DNA from: a virus
Virus record (IMG/VR): IMGVR_UViG_3300046003_002888
Span: 1 to 24,672 of that record
Reading direction: 5' to 3' (one strand)
Length of the DNA: 24,672 nt
Below, piece after piece: positions 14,167-22,343 of this stretch (positions are counted from its first letter, which is position 1; each line of letters starts with the position of its first letter). The notes beneath the pieces were generated by a model. The model worked only from the letters and a program-made list of their open reading frames with translations, searched no databases and was not told the DNA's origin. Position numbers and translations under genes: made by a program.

Positions 14167-15234
14167 TTATTTATATACTCCTGTAGTCATAGAATTTGTT
14201 ACGCTATCTATTTTAGCTTGTTGTACTCGTTCTAGGCTATCTATTTTTTTAGCATTTTCAACTTCACGCTTAAAGGTATCATTAGAACTACCACAAGAAG
14301 ATAAAATAACACTAGCCATAGCTGCTGTTAAAAGTCCCTTATTAGCTAATGATTTTACTTTTTTTAATATGGTATCGAAATCAATTCCTTCATTAATATC
14401 TCCAAGAACAGCATCTACTAATTCTTGTTCTTTTGAATCTAATTGTTCTTCTTCATTTAGTTGATTTTCTTTAAGAAGACCAGCTAACAACTGCATTCTT
14501 TTTACTTCGTTAATTGCTGTTTTATTTTCTTCTAAAGCGTCAACATATGGTGGTTGTTCCCATTCCAATCCAATAACTTCTTCAGGATTGTCAATGTCAT
14601 TTCCATAAATACCATTTAAGTCTTCAGATGATATAGATTGTTTTTTACCATTACTTAATGTTAAAAATAAGTCTAATCCTTTACCAGCGAACATTGGAAA
14701 TGGTTGTTTTTCAACTTTAACGATAGTTGGAATATTACCTTCAGAAACTACTTTAGTTTCATTGATAATATCAGCTAAGAACTGCATTCTTTTTACTTCG
14801 TTAATTGCTGTTTTATTTTTCTTACCTTCTTCTAAAGCGCTATATTCACCTGATTGAAATGCTTGTTCCATATCATTGCGTTGTTCCATATCATCATATT
14901 CACCATCGCTTTTTTTAAAATCCCGCAAAACATTAGCAACAACCTCATCAACAGCTTCACCCCCTTCGTAAACATCCATATTGGGTTTGTATTCTTCTTT
15001 TGCATACTCATCAATCAAATCATAATTTTCATCACAGAATTCCTTAAATCCTGGGTTAGATTTAAATTCGTAGCTAAGTCCGTTTTCAACTGAAGACATA
15101 AATTTTTCATAACGTTCGTCAGCAGTAATATTTGGATCTTCTCCAGGAATATCACCGAATCCTTCACGAAGATTTTTTAGTGTTTTATTAACGATTTTGT
15201 CTAGGTTGTCGAATGAATTATCTAATTTAGCCAT
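14167..15234 (-). CDS. Prohead-region protein with duplicated RMQ motif and internal lipobox-like segment
   Basis: 355 residues; family not recognised. It has a charged, acidic N-terminal half. The peptide NKTAINEVKRMQ occurs at residues 140-151 and again at 237-248, each followed by a LADII or LAGLL segment. The C-terminal part has a positively charged start (KKVKSLANKG, 291-300) and a hydrophobic stretch (LLTAAMASVILSSC, 301-314). It ends in a polar tail (GSSNDTFK...). LSSC matches a lipobox, although it is far from the N-terminus. I280-N281-E282|G283 fits the T4 prohead protease consensus, so cleavage could expose this segment. Position between protease and scaffold suggests a core or internal head protein, possibly ejected with DNA. 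Function is inference. Confidence 0.65.
   Translation of the reverse strand: MAKLDNSFDNLDKIVNKTLKNLREGFGDIPGEDPNITADERYEKFMSSVENGLSYEFKSNPGFKEFCDENYDLIDEYAKEEYKPNMDVYEGGEAVDEVVANVLRDFKKSDGEYDDMEQRNDMEQAFQSGEYSALEEGKKNKTAINEVKRMQFLADIINETKVVSEGNIPTIVKVEKQPFPMFAGKGLDLFLTLSNGKKQSISSEDLNGIYGNDIDNPEEVIGLEWEQPPYVDALEENKTAINEVKRMQLLAGLLKENQLNEEEQLDSKEQELVDAVLGDINEGIDFDTILKKVKSLANKGLLTAAMASVILSSCGSSNDTFKREVENAKKIDSLERVQQAKIDSVTNSMTTGVYK
14489..14528. repeat. 40-base direct repeat, copy A
   Basis: Identical over 40 bases to 14780-14819 and offset by exactly 291 bases (97 codons). It encodes the NKTAINEVKRMQ peptide on the minus strand. Confidence 0.9.
14780..14819. repeat. 40-base direct repeat, copy B
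   Basis: Second copy of the in-frame repeat inside the 355-residue gene. Flanking bases are also related (CAGCTAA and TTCTAAAGCG on the plus strand), which indicates a slightly larger, partly diverged duplication. Confidence 0.9.
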
Positions 15235-15259
15235 TTTATTTTTTTTATTATTGTTTATC

Positions 15260-15267
15260 TATAAATA
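15260..15267 (-). promoter_or_regulatory. TATTTATA motif before the 355-residue gene
   Basis: Coding strand reads TGTTAATATTTATAG. The protease stop TAA directly abuts the motif, and the next ATG is 25 bases downstream across an A-rich leader. Confidence 0.45.
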
Positions 15268-15885
15268 TTAACATAGAGGACACACCCCGGTATTTGTGCA
15301 AATTATTTCAGTTATTAAACTATTTACTTTACTATAATCTTTTATAGATTTATGTTGCTTAGATTCAGCTAATGACATATATGCCATTGGAGTTGAAGGT
15401 ACTGATACTAGATCCCAACATAGTAATTCAAAATCGTCTTGTACTTCTACTGTTTCACCTAATTGTTTAACACTACCCATACCACGAGATGATATACCTA
15501 AAGGTATACCTGATAATATTAATGCTTTAGCAATATTACCAGCAGGTGTAGGTAATAATTGTAGTTTACCCATTAAATCGTTTCCTTTCCACCAAACTTC
15601 AGTAATAACATGAGATGCATTTGATAAATTAACAACAGATGCTTCAGGATGATCAAGTTCTCCTAAAGCAGTACGTGTTTTTACTGGTCCATCTGCATAT
15701 TTTTTAACTTCTCTTTCAAGAATTTCTCGAGGATATACACGACCATTACCATTTTTTTGTTCAGCTTCTTGTAGTTTACCTACAAGGGTAACAAGAGATT
15801 TACCTTCACCTAACTGTTTATTTTCTAATATTGTTAGTTTAGCTGATTGAAATGGGGTATGATCTATTAATAATGATTTATTCAT
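15268..15885 (-). CDS. 21: gp21-like prohead protease
   Basis: The T4-type serine protease (herpesvirus-assemblin-like fold) cleaves scaffold and capsid proteins inside the prohead. In the longer reading (ATG at 15904-15906, 212 residues) catalytic candidates are H86 in GELDHPE and S139 or S140 in GISSRG. NGRVYPREILEREV at 54-67 and LVSVPSTP (~171-178) are further family segments. I chose the second ATG, at 15885 (205 residues), because family members usually begin close to an LLID/LLIE segment and this ATG lies one base after the stop of the preceding gene. The alternative at 15906 overlaps that gene by 20 bases. The C-terminus ends CTNTGVCPLC, with three cysteines of unknown meaning. A gp21 role is well supported by its place upstream of gp22 and gp23. 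Confidence 0.88.
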   Translation of the reverse strand: MNKSLLIDHTPFQSAKLTILENKQLGEGKSLVTLVGKLQEAEQKNGNGRVYPREILEREVKKYADGPVKTRTALGELDHPEASVVNLSNASHVITEVWWKGNDLMGKLQLLPTPAGNIAKALILSGIPLGISSRGMGSVKQLGETVEVQDDFELLCWDLVSVPSTPMAYMSLAESKQHKSIKDYSKVNSLITEIICTNTGVCPLC

Positions 15886-15886
15886 A

Positions 15887-17290
15887 TTAGTATTCGTTTT
15901 CAGCATATTGAGGACTCATATCATCACCACCATCGGCAATTTCATTCATTACTTCACGTACAAGTTTTTCTAATGATTCTTTAAAAGCATCCATTTTATT
16001 TGCTTTGCTTGCTCCCATTTCTAATGAGGTACCTAAACCTTTATTAGCAGATGGTTTTAATTTTAAGCGATAATAATGAATTGGAAGTTGATCATCCATT
16101 TCATCAGAATCAGCCATGACATTAAACTGTAATGCTAGTTTTTCAATTGCTTCTTTAGGTAAAATATTCCAATAATCATATCTTAGAATAGCTTCATCTG
16201 GGTTATTTGGGTTTTGTTGAAATTCAATTTTATCAGATAAAGCTTTTAATGTTGGGTTGGCATTAGGACCATCAACATATCCCATAGCTTTTTTTACAAT
16301 TTCATTAGGTTCACCTCTTATATTTAGTTTAGCTTCTTGTAGTGATTTAATAGTTTTCATTTTACCACCAGTAGGTTTAAACTTTTGTAAACCACGAACT
16401 GATTTAGCGTTATGAGTTAATTCACTAACACCTTTAACACCGCTGTTAGTTTCTTTTTTAGCTTTGTTTGATGATGCTTTAGCTTTTTCAAAGCCTTTAA
16501 CAGGTTTCATTGCATTTACTTTATCAACTAATTCAGTTTCAGCTGCTACTTCTTTTTTAAATGCTACAGGAGGTTTAGCTTTAGGAGCTGAAGGTGATTC
16601 AATTCCTGAAAGTTTAAGTGCGGTGTAATAGAATGGATTTTCAGCTAAATGGTCTAAAGCAATTTTTTTAGCTTTATCTATATCATCTGTATGTTCCAAT
16701 TCAACTTTAATACCCATCCTTAATTCTTGTGGATGGATTTGATTTGGATGTAATTCTTTTTTAGGTTCTCTTTTCTTTTTACCTTCATATAATTCACTAG
16801 CGTCTTCTGTTTTTTCGATGTCTGAAACACCTGCACTATCAAAATCAGCATCACCACCTATAACTGGAGCATCGAATCTAGCTGAATAAGCATTACCGTT
16901 TTCATCTCTTCCAAATACAGTGCCAAAAGCTCCTTCATTACCTTCTTCATCGGTATCATAATCAACATCAGCATTATCCCAGTCCCACTCAATTTTAAGA
17001 CCATCGAAAGCTTTTTCACTAAGCCCACCTTCAAAGTCATCAAATTTAGTATATTTACCTGCTTCTTCATCTTCAGCTTTAGCAATCATATCAATGAATT
17101 CTTCATCTTCATCTTTTATATCCATATTTTCACTTAATATACCCTTATTTTTAAGGATTTTAACTGAATCTTTAAATGAAGTTACATTAGTAATGTATTG
17201 AGGTAATGACATACGTAAACTTCTCATGAAGTTATATTGTGACATTCTACCTTCCATTAAGTCAATGTACTGTGTTTTTATACTTTTCAT
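15887..17290 (-). CDS. DUF5661-like prohead-region protein with C-terminal VRE motif
   Basis: 467 residues. N-terminal ~170 residues are acidic, with MRSLRMSLPQYITNVTSFKD near the start. Residues ~176-233 contain HPNQIHPQELRMGIKVELEH followed by KIALDHLAENPFYYT, which I recognise as the DUF5661 pattern (G...E.EHT.D...A..IA.DHL.E...YY). A Lys/Ala-rich linker follows, then a mixed region. The last ~30 residues carry LEKLVREVMNEIADGG, similar to segments in two other proteins here. The gene lies six bases after the 43-residue basic gene and ends beside the protease start, so it probably encodes a core or minor head protein. The catalytic or structural role of DUF5661 is not known to me. Confidence 0.7.
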   Translation of the reverse strand: MKSIKTQYIDLMEGRMSQYNFMRSLRMSLPQYITNVTSFKDSVKILKNKGILSENMDIKDEDEEFIDMIAKAEDEEAGKYTKFDDFEGGLSEKAFDGLKIEWDWDNADVDYDTDEEGNEGAFGTVFGRDENGNAYSARFDAPVIGGDADFDSAGVSDIEKTEDASELYEGKKKREPKKELHPNQIHPQELRMGIKVELEHTDDIDKAKKIALDHLAENPFYYTALKLSGIESPSAPKAKPPVAFKKEVAAETELVDKVNAMKPVKGFEKAKASSNKAKKETNSGVKGVSELTHNAKSVRGLQKFKPTGGKMKTIKSLQEAKLNIRGEPNEIVKKAMGYVDGPNANPTLKALSDKIEFQQNPNNPDEAILRYDYWNILPKEAIEKLALQFNVMADSDEMDDQLPIHYYRLKLKPSANKGLGTSLEMGASKANKMDAFKESLEKLVREVMNEIADGGDDMSPQYAENEY

Positions 17291-17295
17291 AGTTA

Positions 17296-17427
17296 TTATG
17301 CTTTTCCTTGTCCTCTATATACACGAGATTTTCTATCGTGCTTGTTAAATGATTTTTTTGCCTTACCTTTTTTACGTTTACCGAATGATAATTTATGTGA
17401 TGTTCCACCACCTTTAACCTTTGCCAT
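17296..17427 (-). CDS. Small basic protein (43 aa) in prohead operon
   Basis: Reads MAKVKGGGTSHKLSFGKRKK from ATG at 17427, and ends RVYRGQGKA before TAA at 17296. Nearly half the residues are Lys, Arg or His, and there are almost no acidic ones. Its ATG shares a base with the stop of the preceding gene, and the next gene starts five bases after its stop, so it is embedded in a tightly packed operon and is likely real despite its size. Composition suggests nucleic-acid binding or charge-pairing with the acidic core proteins. T4 has a small core protein gp67 in the equivalent interval, but that one is acidic, so I do not equate them. Confidence 0.7.
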   Translation of the reverse strand: MAKVKGGGTSHKLSFGKRKKGKAKKSFNKHDRKSRVYRGQGKA

Positions 17428-17957
17428 TACTGCTGTAGATTTTTAATTTTATTGTTAAGTTGGTTTACCATTTCGGAAATAGTAGCAACATTCTTTTGTG
17501 TTGCTTTCCAGTATTTTACACCTTCTTCACCTTCACTTAATTCTTGCTTCATACGAGATGTATATTCTACAATACGATCAATTTCAGATAATTTGCGTTT
17601 TACTTCACGAATTGCTTTGTGTAATTGTTCGTTTTTAGTGCGAAATTTAACATCATTTTTAAATTTAGAATATGTTACTTCATTAAGTAATTCTTTTTCA
17701 ATAATATCTATTAGTGATTCGTTCATAGCAGATTTTTTACCTTTCCATAATTCTTTATAATCAAGCACTTTAGAATTTTTAGGCATTCCTGGTGCTAGTT
17801 TCCATCCTGATCTTTGTGCTTGTTTAGTAGCGGCGTTTGGTCCTTGACCTTTTTTAGCAAATGCTTGAGGAGTTAAATAACCACCAGCGTCGCCAGAAAC
17901 AGACATTTCGTCTAGCATTTCGCGTACAAGTGATTTAATATATTCTTTAATATCCAC
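17427..17957 (-). CDS. Hypothetical prohead-region protein with N-terminal VRE motif (176 aa)
   Basis: 176 residues from a GTG start at 17957 that overlaps the TAG stop of the preceding gene by one base. Order: an N-terminal amphipathic helix with IKSLVREMLDEM, a Gly-containing segment SGDAGGYLTPQAF, a basic stretch, then ~90 residues of charged coiled-coil-like helix (residues ~95-176) ending in KIKNLQQ. I do not know the family, though the SGDAGGYLTP segment looks like one I associate with marine T4-type phage proteins. Position between portal and protease suggests a prohead core component, the slot occupied by gp67 and gp68 in T4. The function is inferred only from place. Confidence 0.65.
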   Translation of the reverse strand: MDIKEYIKSLVREMLDEMSVSGDAGGYLTPQAFAKKGQGPNAATKQAQRSGWKLAPGMPKNSKVLDYKELWKGKKSAMNESLIDIIEKELLNEVTYSKFKNDVKFRTKNEQLHKAIREVKRKLSEIDRIVEYTSRMKQELSEGEEGVKYWKATQKNVATISEMVNQLNNKIKNLQQ

Positions 17958-18811
17958 TATTTAACAGTTTTTAATTCTTCAATTAATTGATAATATTGTA
18001 AAAGTGAAATAATATTTTCATCTTTTACACTTTGTGATTTGTCTAGTGGATGTAATAATGTAATTACCTCAGTTAATTTAATCTGAGTTGTTTTGTCAGA
18101 TACTGTAGGTATAATTTTATTAATTTCGTTGATTATAATAGTAAAGTTATTATTAACAAAATCACGTAATTTAGTTGTATTGGTGATATTATTAATAAAT
18201 TCTTTCAATATTAATTTCTGACGATCAGATAATGTAACATATTTACTATTAAATTTCTCTAACAACATACGGTAAGCTAATATACGAGATCCCTTATCCA
18301 TATTAGTAAATTCTTCCATTACACGATCTCTAACACTTTCTTTATTGATTTCTTTACGTGTAATATGTTCAAGTAAAGTTACTTTATTATCAATAATATG
18401 TTGTGGTTCTGTAAATTCTAATGAATTGTGTGCTTCTATTAGATTATAAACAGCAGCATATTCTTTATAATGACTGATTTTAGCTTTAAAAAATTCCTCA
18501 ATATCATAATGATCACGAATTTCTTTAATGATATTGTATTTCTCTTTACGTAAAGCTGTTTTGTTCAAACGCAAAGAAGCCTCTAACGTTGAATTAATAA
18601 ACGTTTCAGCTTTAGCTTCGCTAAGAGATCTAGGGGTAATTAACGCTTGATATAATTTATATTCCTTAGCTAATTCAGATTTGTTAAAATGGTTTTTAAC
18701 AATTCCAATAGCTGCAGAATCTTTATTAGACACTGTATCAGATGCTATTTGTCGAACCAATAGTTCGAATAGTATACCTGAATTTTTAAACTTTGAATGT
18801 TTTATTTTCAT
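17957..18811 (-). CDS. Hypothetical conserved-looking protein downstream of portal (284 aa)
   Basis: 284 residues, helical throughout and rich in Lys, Glu, Ile and Asn. The start MKIKHSKFKNSGILFELLVR and the segment ELAKEYKLYQAL look like a conserved phage family I have seen near T4-type portals but cannot name. No membrane segment, signal peptide or catalytic motif is visible. It follows the portal gene after a 33-base gap containing a TATTTAT motif, and its TAG stop overlaps the next gene's GTG start. A role in portal or prohead initiation is plausible but unproven. Confidence 0.65.
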   Translation of the reverse strand: MKIKHSKFKNSGILFELLVRQIASDTVSNKDSAAIGIVKNHFNKSELAKEYKLYQALITPRSLSEAKAETFINSTLEASLRLNKTALRKEKYNIIKEIRDHYDIEEFFKAKISHYKEYAAVYNLIEAHNSLEFTEPQHIIDNKVTLLEHITRKEINKESVRDRVMEEFTNMDKGSRILAYRMLLEKFNSKYVTLSDRQKLILKEFINNITNTTKLRDFVNNNFTIIINEINKIIPTVSDKTTQIKLTEVITLLHPLDKSQSVKDENIISLLQYYQLIEELKTVK

Positions 18812-18831
18812 AATAGAAAGTATGCACTACC

Positions 18832-18839
18832 GATAAATA
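18832..18839 (-). promoter_or_regulatory. TATTTATC motif after portal gene
   Basis: Coding strand reads TAAATACATATTTATCGG, beginning with the portal stop codon. The next ATG is 20 bases away. Confidence 0.4.
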
Positions 18840-18844
18840 TGTAT

Positions 18845-20734
18845 TTATTGTATATTTCTAATATTTTTTTCATCTAATAGTGATGATTCCGGTTCTGGTT
18901 CAAATACTAACTTTTTGCGAGCTATATTCATTCCTTCAAATAATGCTTTATGTTTATTTAATTCAGATAACCCAACAGGTGATCCACCTTTTGGTGTACC
19001 ATCTTCACTAGGTATATTAGCAGTATATATTGTATTGTTATCTTTTCTACCCAATCTATCTTTACCTAATGGATCATCTTGTGTATTAATCATTGATGCT
19101 TTTTCTTGAGGACGACCAATAGGGCGTTTTTCATCATATCCCGGAGGTACAGGACCATCAACATTCATTCCAGCTCTACCTTTACCATATAATGAAGCTA
19201 GATCATGTGGTGTACCGAATGATCTACCCGTTTTAGCCGGATCATTACCTTCATTTTCAATCTGAGCCATTCTAAATACACGTTTCTTATCTTCAAGTAC
19301 TAAATCACGATATTCATCAAATTCATCTTCACTAAATTGGAATACATTATCGTAAATCCAATCTGAAGGTAATAGATTAGTATCTTGAATTGATTTGGCT
19401 AGGTCAACTTTTTCTTTCCATAGTGCAACCTTTTCTTGTTCATATATAATTGAGGGAACAGTTAATGACAGTTCAAAATTAGCTAACGATTCACCTTCAT
19501 ACCCTTGAACATATAAATGTACCAATGCCATTTTATATAGTTCAGATATTGCTACACGTTGGATGCGTTCAACTGTACGAGCAAATCTAATATCTTCAGC
19601 AGCTAATGTAGCTTTACCTTGTAGATCTTTTTCAAATCCAAAATATGCTTTTGGAACTTTAAGAGCAGCTAACATTTCATCACGTAGGAATACTACGTCT
19701 TCAATTCCACCATACTCTAACCCTTTAAGAGTATCAATTTTAGTTGCTGTATCATTTCCACGAGTTGGAAGATAAAAATCCTCCATCATGTTTTGTAAAT
19801 TATAGCGAAGATTATAATCACCCGTTTGATGATCCATGTACGGAGTTTTCTTCATCTTCTGTATTATCTTCTGCATGTATGCATCTACTTCATGTGGTGG
19901 TATATTACCAACATTTACAGTAAATACACGTTTTTCTGGGGCACGAGTAATACGATGTAGCAACATCGCATCTTTCATTAGTACATATTGCTTATAAGTC
20001 TTACGAGCAGGTTCAATATATGAACGACCATAAGGTAAATAGTTAGCATCAGTTAATAGTCTAAAGTGAGCTATTTCGTAGTTTTCAAATTTAATTTTAC
20101 CATCTCTATCTTTAACACGTGAACTAATACCACCAGCAGCAATTACCATTGGATCAATTCTAAAACATACATAAGATGGATTTTCAGGATTTTGCCCTTC
20201 TTCACGAACCATATCATATACTGATAATGGTGTTACGTTGTAAATACCAAATTGTTCAGCAACCTCCATATGTAGATAAAAATCACCATACTTACACATG
20301 TTTCTAACCCACAACCATAAATTAAATTCAATATTTAAAATATCGTAGAATAAATTATATAATATTCTTTGAATATTTTCGTCTGCACTTCTAATTTGTA
20401 ATACTTCTCCCATTTCGTTTTTAAGAGTAGATTCATCTGAGATAATGTCTAGGGTTGAAGCGATAATAGAATCAGTATCCATTGCTTCATAATCAGTATA
20501 CAACTGAATACGAAGTGTCTGGTAGTTCATCGTTGGGTTATAAGGCATATTAGCGCCATAACGATGAAGTTTAGTAAATCTATCTATAAGTGCGTTAGTT
20601 TTTACGTTACCGAAGGCTTGGATTTTATCTACATCCATTACCTTTAATTGAGTACCGCCTACATTTCGTATGATTACATCAGTACTAAATAAGCGTGTCA
20701 ATCTATTAAATAAACCTGGTTGGTTATCTGCCAT
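18845..20734 (-). CDS. 20: gp20-like portal protein
   Basis: 629 residues (T4 gp20 is 524). It forms the dodecameric ring at the DNA-entry vertex and nucleates head assembly. The strongest signature is LLHRITRAPEKRVFTVNVGN at residues 258-277, followed by a YMQK helix and MMEDFYLPTRGNDTATKIDT, then LKGLEYGGIEDVVFLRDEML, matching the T4-type portal order. The helix region LAAEDIRFARTVERIQ follows. Residues ~500-629 form a polar, Gly/Pro-rich C-terminal extension (including PVPPGYDEKRPIGRPQEK) that accounts for the additional length. Start at 20734 has a TATTTATA motif 16 bases upstream. It directly follows the terminase, without the sheath and tube genes that lie between gp17 and gp20 in T4. 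Confidence 0.92.
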   Translation of the reverse strand: MADNQPGLFNRLTRLFSTDVIIRNVGGTQLKVMDVDKIQAFGNVKTNALIDRFTKLHRYGANMPYNPTMNYQTLRIQLYTDYEAMDTDSIIASTLDIISDESTLKNEMGEVLQIRSADENIQRILYNLFYDILNIEFNLWLWVRNMCKYGDFYLHMEVAEQFGIYNVTPLSVYDMVREEGQNPENPSYVCFRIDPMVIAAGGISSRVKDRDGKIKFENYEIAHFRLLTDANYLPYGRSYIEPARKTYKQYVLMKDAMLLHRITRAPEKRVFTVNVGNIPPHEVDAYMQKIIQKMKKTPYMDHQTGDYNLRYNLQNMMEDFYLPTRGNDTATKIDTLKGLEYGGIEDVVFLRDEMLAALKVPKAYFGFEKDLQGKATLAAEDIRFARTVERIQRVAISELYKMALVHLYVQGYEGESLANFELSLTVPSIIYEQEKVALWKEKVDLAKSIQDTNLLPSDWIYDNVFQFSEDEFDEYRDLVLEDKKRVFRMAQIENEGNDPAKTGRSFGTPHDLASLYGKGRAGMNVDGPVPPGYDEKRPIGRPQEKASMINTQDDPLGKDRLGRKDNNTIYTANIPSEDGTPKGGSPVGLSELNKHKALFEGMNIARKKLVFEPEPESSLLDEKNIRNIQ

Positions 20735-20750
20735 TATGTTGTTTTATATG

Positions 20751-20758
20751 TATAAATA
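20751..20758 (-). promoter_or_regulatory. TATTTATA motif before portal gene
   Basis: Coding strand reads TAATAAATATTTATACAT, starting with the terminase stop codon, and ends 16 bases before the portal ATG, identical spacing to the motif at 24611. ATAAATATTTAT within it is palindromic. Confidence 0.5.
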
Positions 20759-20762
20759 TTTA

Positions 20763-22343
20763 TTAGCTTAATATCCATGATACGTCTTCAAATCCCCCGC
20801 GGCCGTCATTCATCGCAAATGGGTTTGGTTGTCCAGTAGGTAATAATGGACCCATCTCATAGCTTGTTCTAGTAATATTAGATACCATTGCTCGATTTAA
20901 ATCCATTCCTTGTTCGTAAAATTTCATTGCTGTATCTCTTACAAATAATCCTATTCCTAGTGACATTACTAAGTCGTCATTATATCCGTTTTGTGCTTGA
21001 GCCTTACCATGTTGCCAAATAAACACACGTAATTCTTCTAATAAACGTTTAGAACGAAAAATAAAAGCCTTTTCACGAATATACGACTCCATTTTTGCTA
21101 CAACAAGTGGTCTTGTTTTAGCGGATGTAGTAAAACCAGGAACGGTTTGTTCCTTTTCCATTTTATCCATCCATTTATCTATATTTACCTCACCATAAGT
21201 ACGAGGTGAATAATATAATTTTTGATATCCTTTTTCTATAATTGTATTAATTACATCCCATCCGATATTTGCATTCTCGACCACCAGTAAAGCATTGTTA
21301 TACTCAGTAGCAACAGAAACAAGCATATTTCCAAAAGTGCGGGTATCAATTTGCGATTTATATTCAGCCACTTGCTCACACGTTGTCGCATCGATGATAT
21401 GGAATGCAGAATAGTCACTACTGTCACCGCGAGCCACATCAGCACATACAATATACTGCTTACTATAATTAGGGTACTGCCAAACCCAAAAATCACCACC
21501 CATAAAGCGGCGCTCGATAGGATCTTGTATAAATGTTTCTTCATAAAATGATAATAAATCAGGTTCAACTACTGAGTTTCCAGAGCCTAAAAAGTCACAG
21601 TCATACTCTTGAGCAAATTCACGAGGTGACATATTTGTTCTTTCTCTTTGCTCCCAGGCCTCATCTCTATCGGGGTGTAAATTCCATCTTAATTTAATTG
21701 CTTTGAAATCATTTTTACTTATTTCAGCCTCAGTATACATTCTATGAAACCAGTTACCAACTCCATTTGGAGAAGATAATGCAATGATACCTCCACCAGT
21801 AGCAATTGTAGGTTTAATACTTGTATATATTTTATCAATACCTTCAATAAACGCAGCCTCATCTATTAATAATAAAGATACTGCGTAAGATCGACCAGCA
21901 TCTGATGCGGCTGATGTAGCTACAATTTGAGAATTATTAGCTAATTTTAATGATAATTTATTATCTGATACAGGTTTTTGATTGCCTTTTAGCCAAGAGG
22001 GTAAATTATTGTACATAAATTGTACCTTTTCAACCATCCCTTTAGCAGTTTCTTGTTTAGTTGCTATACAAAGTACTGTTTTATCTTTGTTAAATAGCAT
22101 TGTCCACAATGAATATCCTGCAGACAGTGTTGATATACCTAGCTGTCTTGATTTATTAATAATACTAAAACGATTATTTCTAAACTCATTTAATACCTCT
22201 TCCTGGAATGGGTATAGATGAAACAATACTCTTCCTTTAATAGGGTGTGTAATGTAACAGTATTTGCGGAAAAAATGAATTGGATCAGAATAACATTTTA
22301 TATATTCTTGTTTAATTATTTCTTTAATATTTGTCTGATTCAT
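20763..22343 (-). CDS. 17: gp17-like terminase large subunit (packaging ATPase-nuclease)
   Basis: 526 residues. The ATPase domain has a Walker A-position motif SRQLGIST at 65-72 (the T4 equivalent is SRQLGKT), Walker B LLLIDEAA at 157-164 with catalytic E162, and the coupling motif LSSPNG at 189-194. The RNase H-like nuclease has D302 (CADVARGDSSDYSA), E356 (LVVENANIG) and D456/D457 (YNDDLVMSL), which together form the metal site. It drives DNA into the prohead through the portal and cuts it. The usual P-loop lysine is Ile70; K64 just upstream might substitute. Its ATG overlaps the stop of the GIY-YIG gene in an ATGA arrangement, so it is probably translationally coupled to it. The next gene is the portal. 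Confidence 0.93.
   Translation of the reverse strand: MNQTNIKEIIKQEYIKCYSDPIHFFRKYCYITHPIKGRVLFHLYPFQEEVLNEFRNNRFSIINKSRQLGISTLSAGYSLWTMLFNKDKTVLCIATKQETAKGMVEKVQFMYNNLPSWLKGNQKPVSDNKLSLKLANNSQIVATSAASDAGRSYAVSLLLIDEAAFIEGIDKIYTSIKPTIATGGGIIALSSPNGVGNWFHRMYTEAEISKNDFKAIKLRWNLHPDRDEAWEQRERTNMSPREFAQEYDCDFLGSGNSVVEPDLLSFYEETFIQDPIERRFMGGDFWVWQYPNYSKQYIVCADVARGDSSDYSAFHIIDATTCEQVAEYKSQIDTRTFGNMLVSVATEYNNALLVVENANIGWDVINTIIEKGYQKLYYSPRTYGEVNIDKWMDKMEKEQTVPGFTTSAKTRPLVVAKMESYIREKAFIFRSKRLLEELRVFIWQHGKAQAQNGYNDDLVMSLGIGLFVRDTAMKFYEQGMDLNRAMVSNITRTSYEMGPLLPTGQPNPFAMNDGRGGFEDVSWILS

Noticed and set aside
15886-15906. Longer start of the protease gene at 15906
   Set aside because: Possible but less likely: it overlaps the previous gene by 20 bases and adds seven residues not typical of the family, while ATG at 15885 lies directly after the preceding stop.
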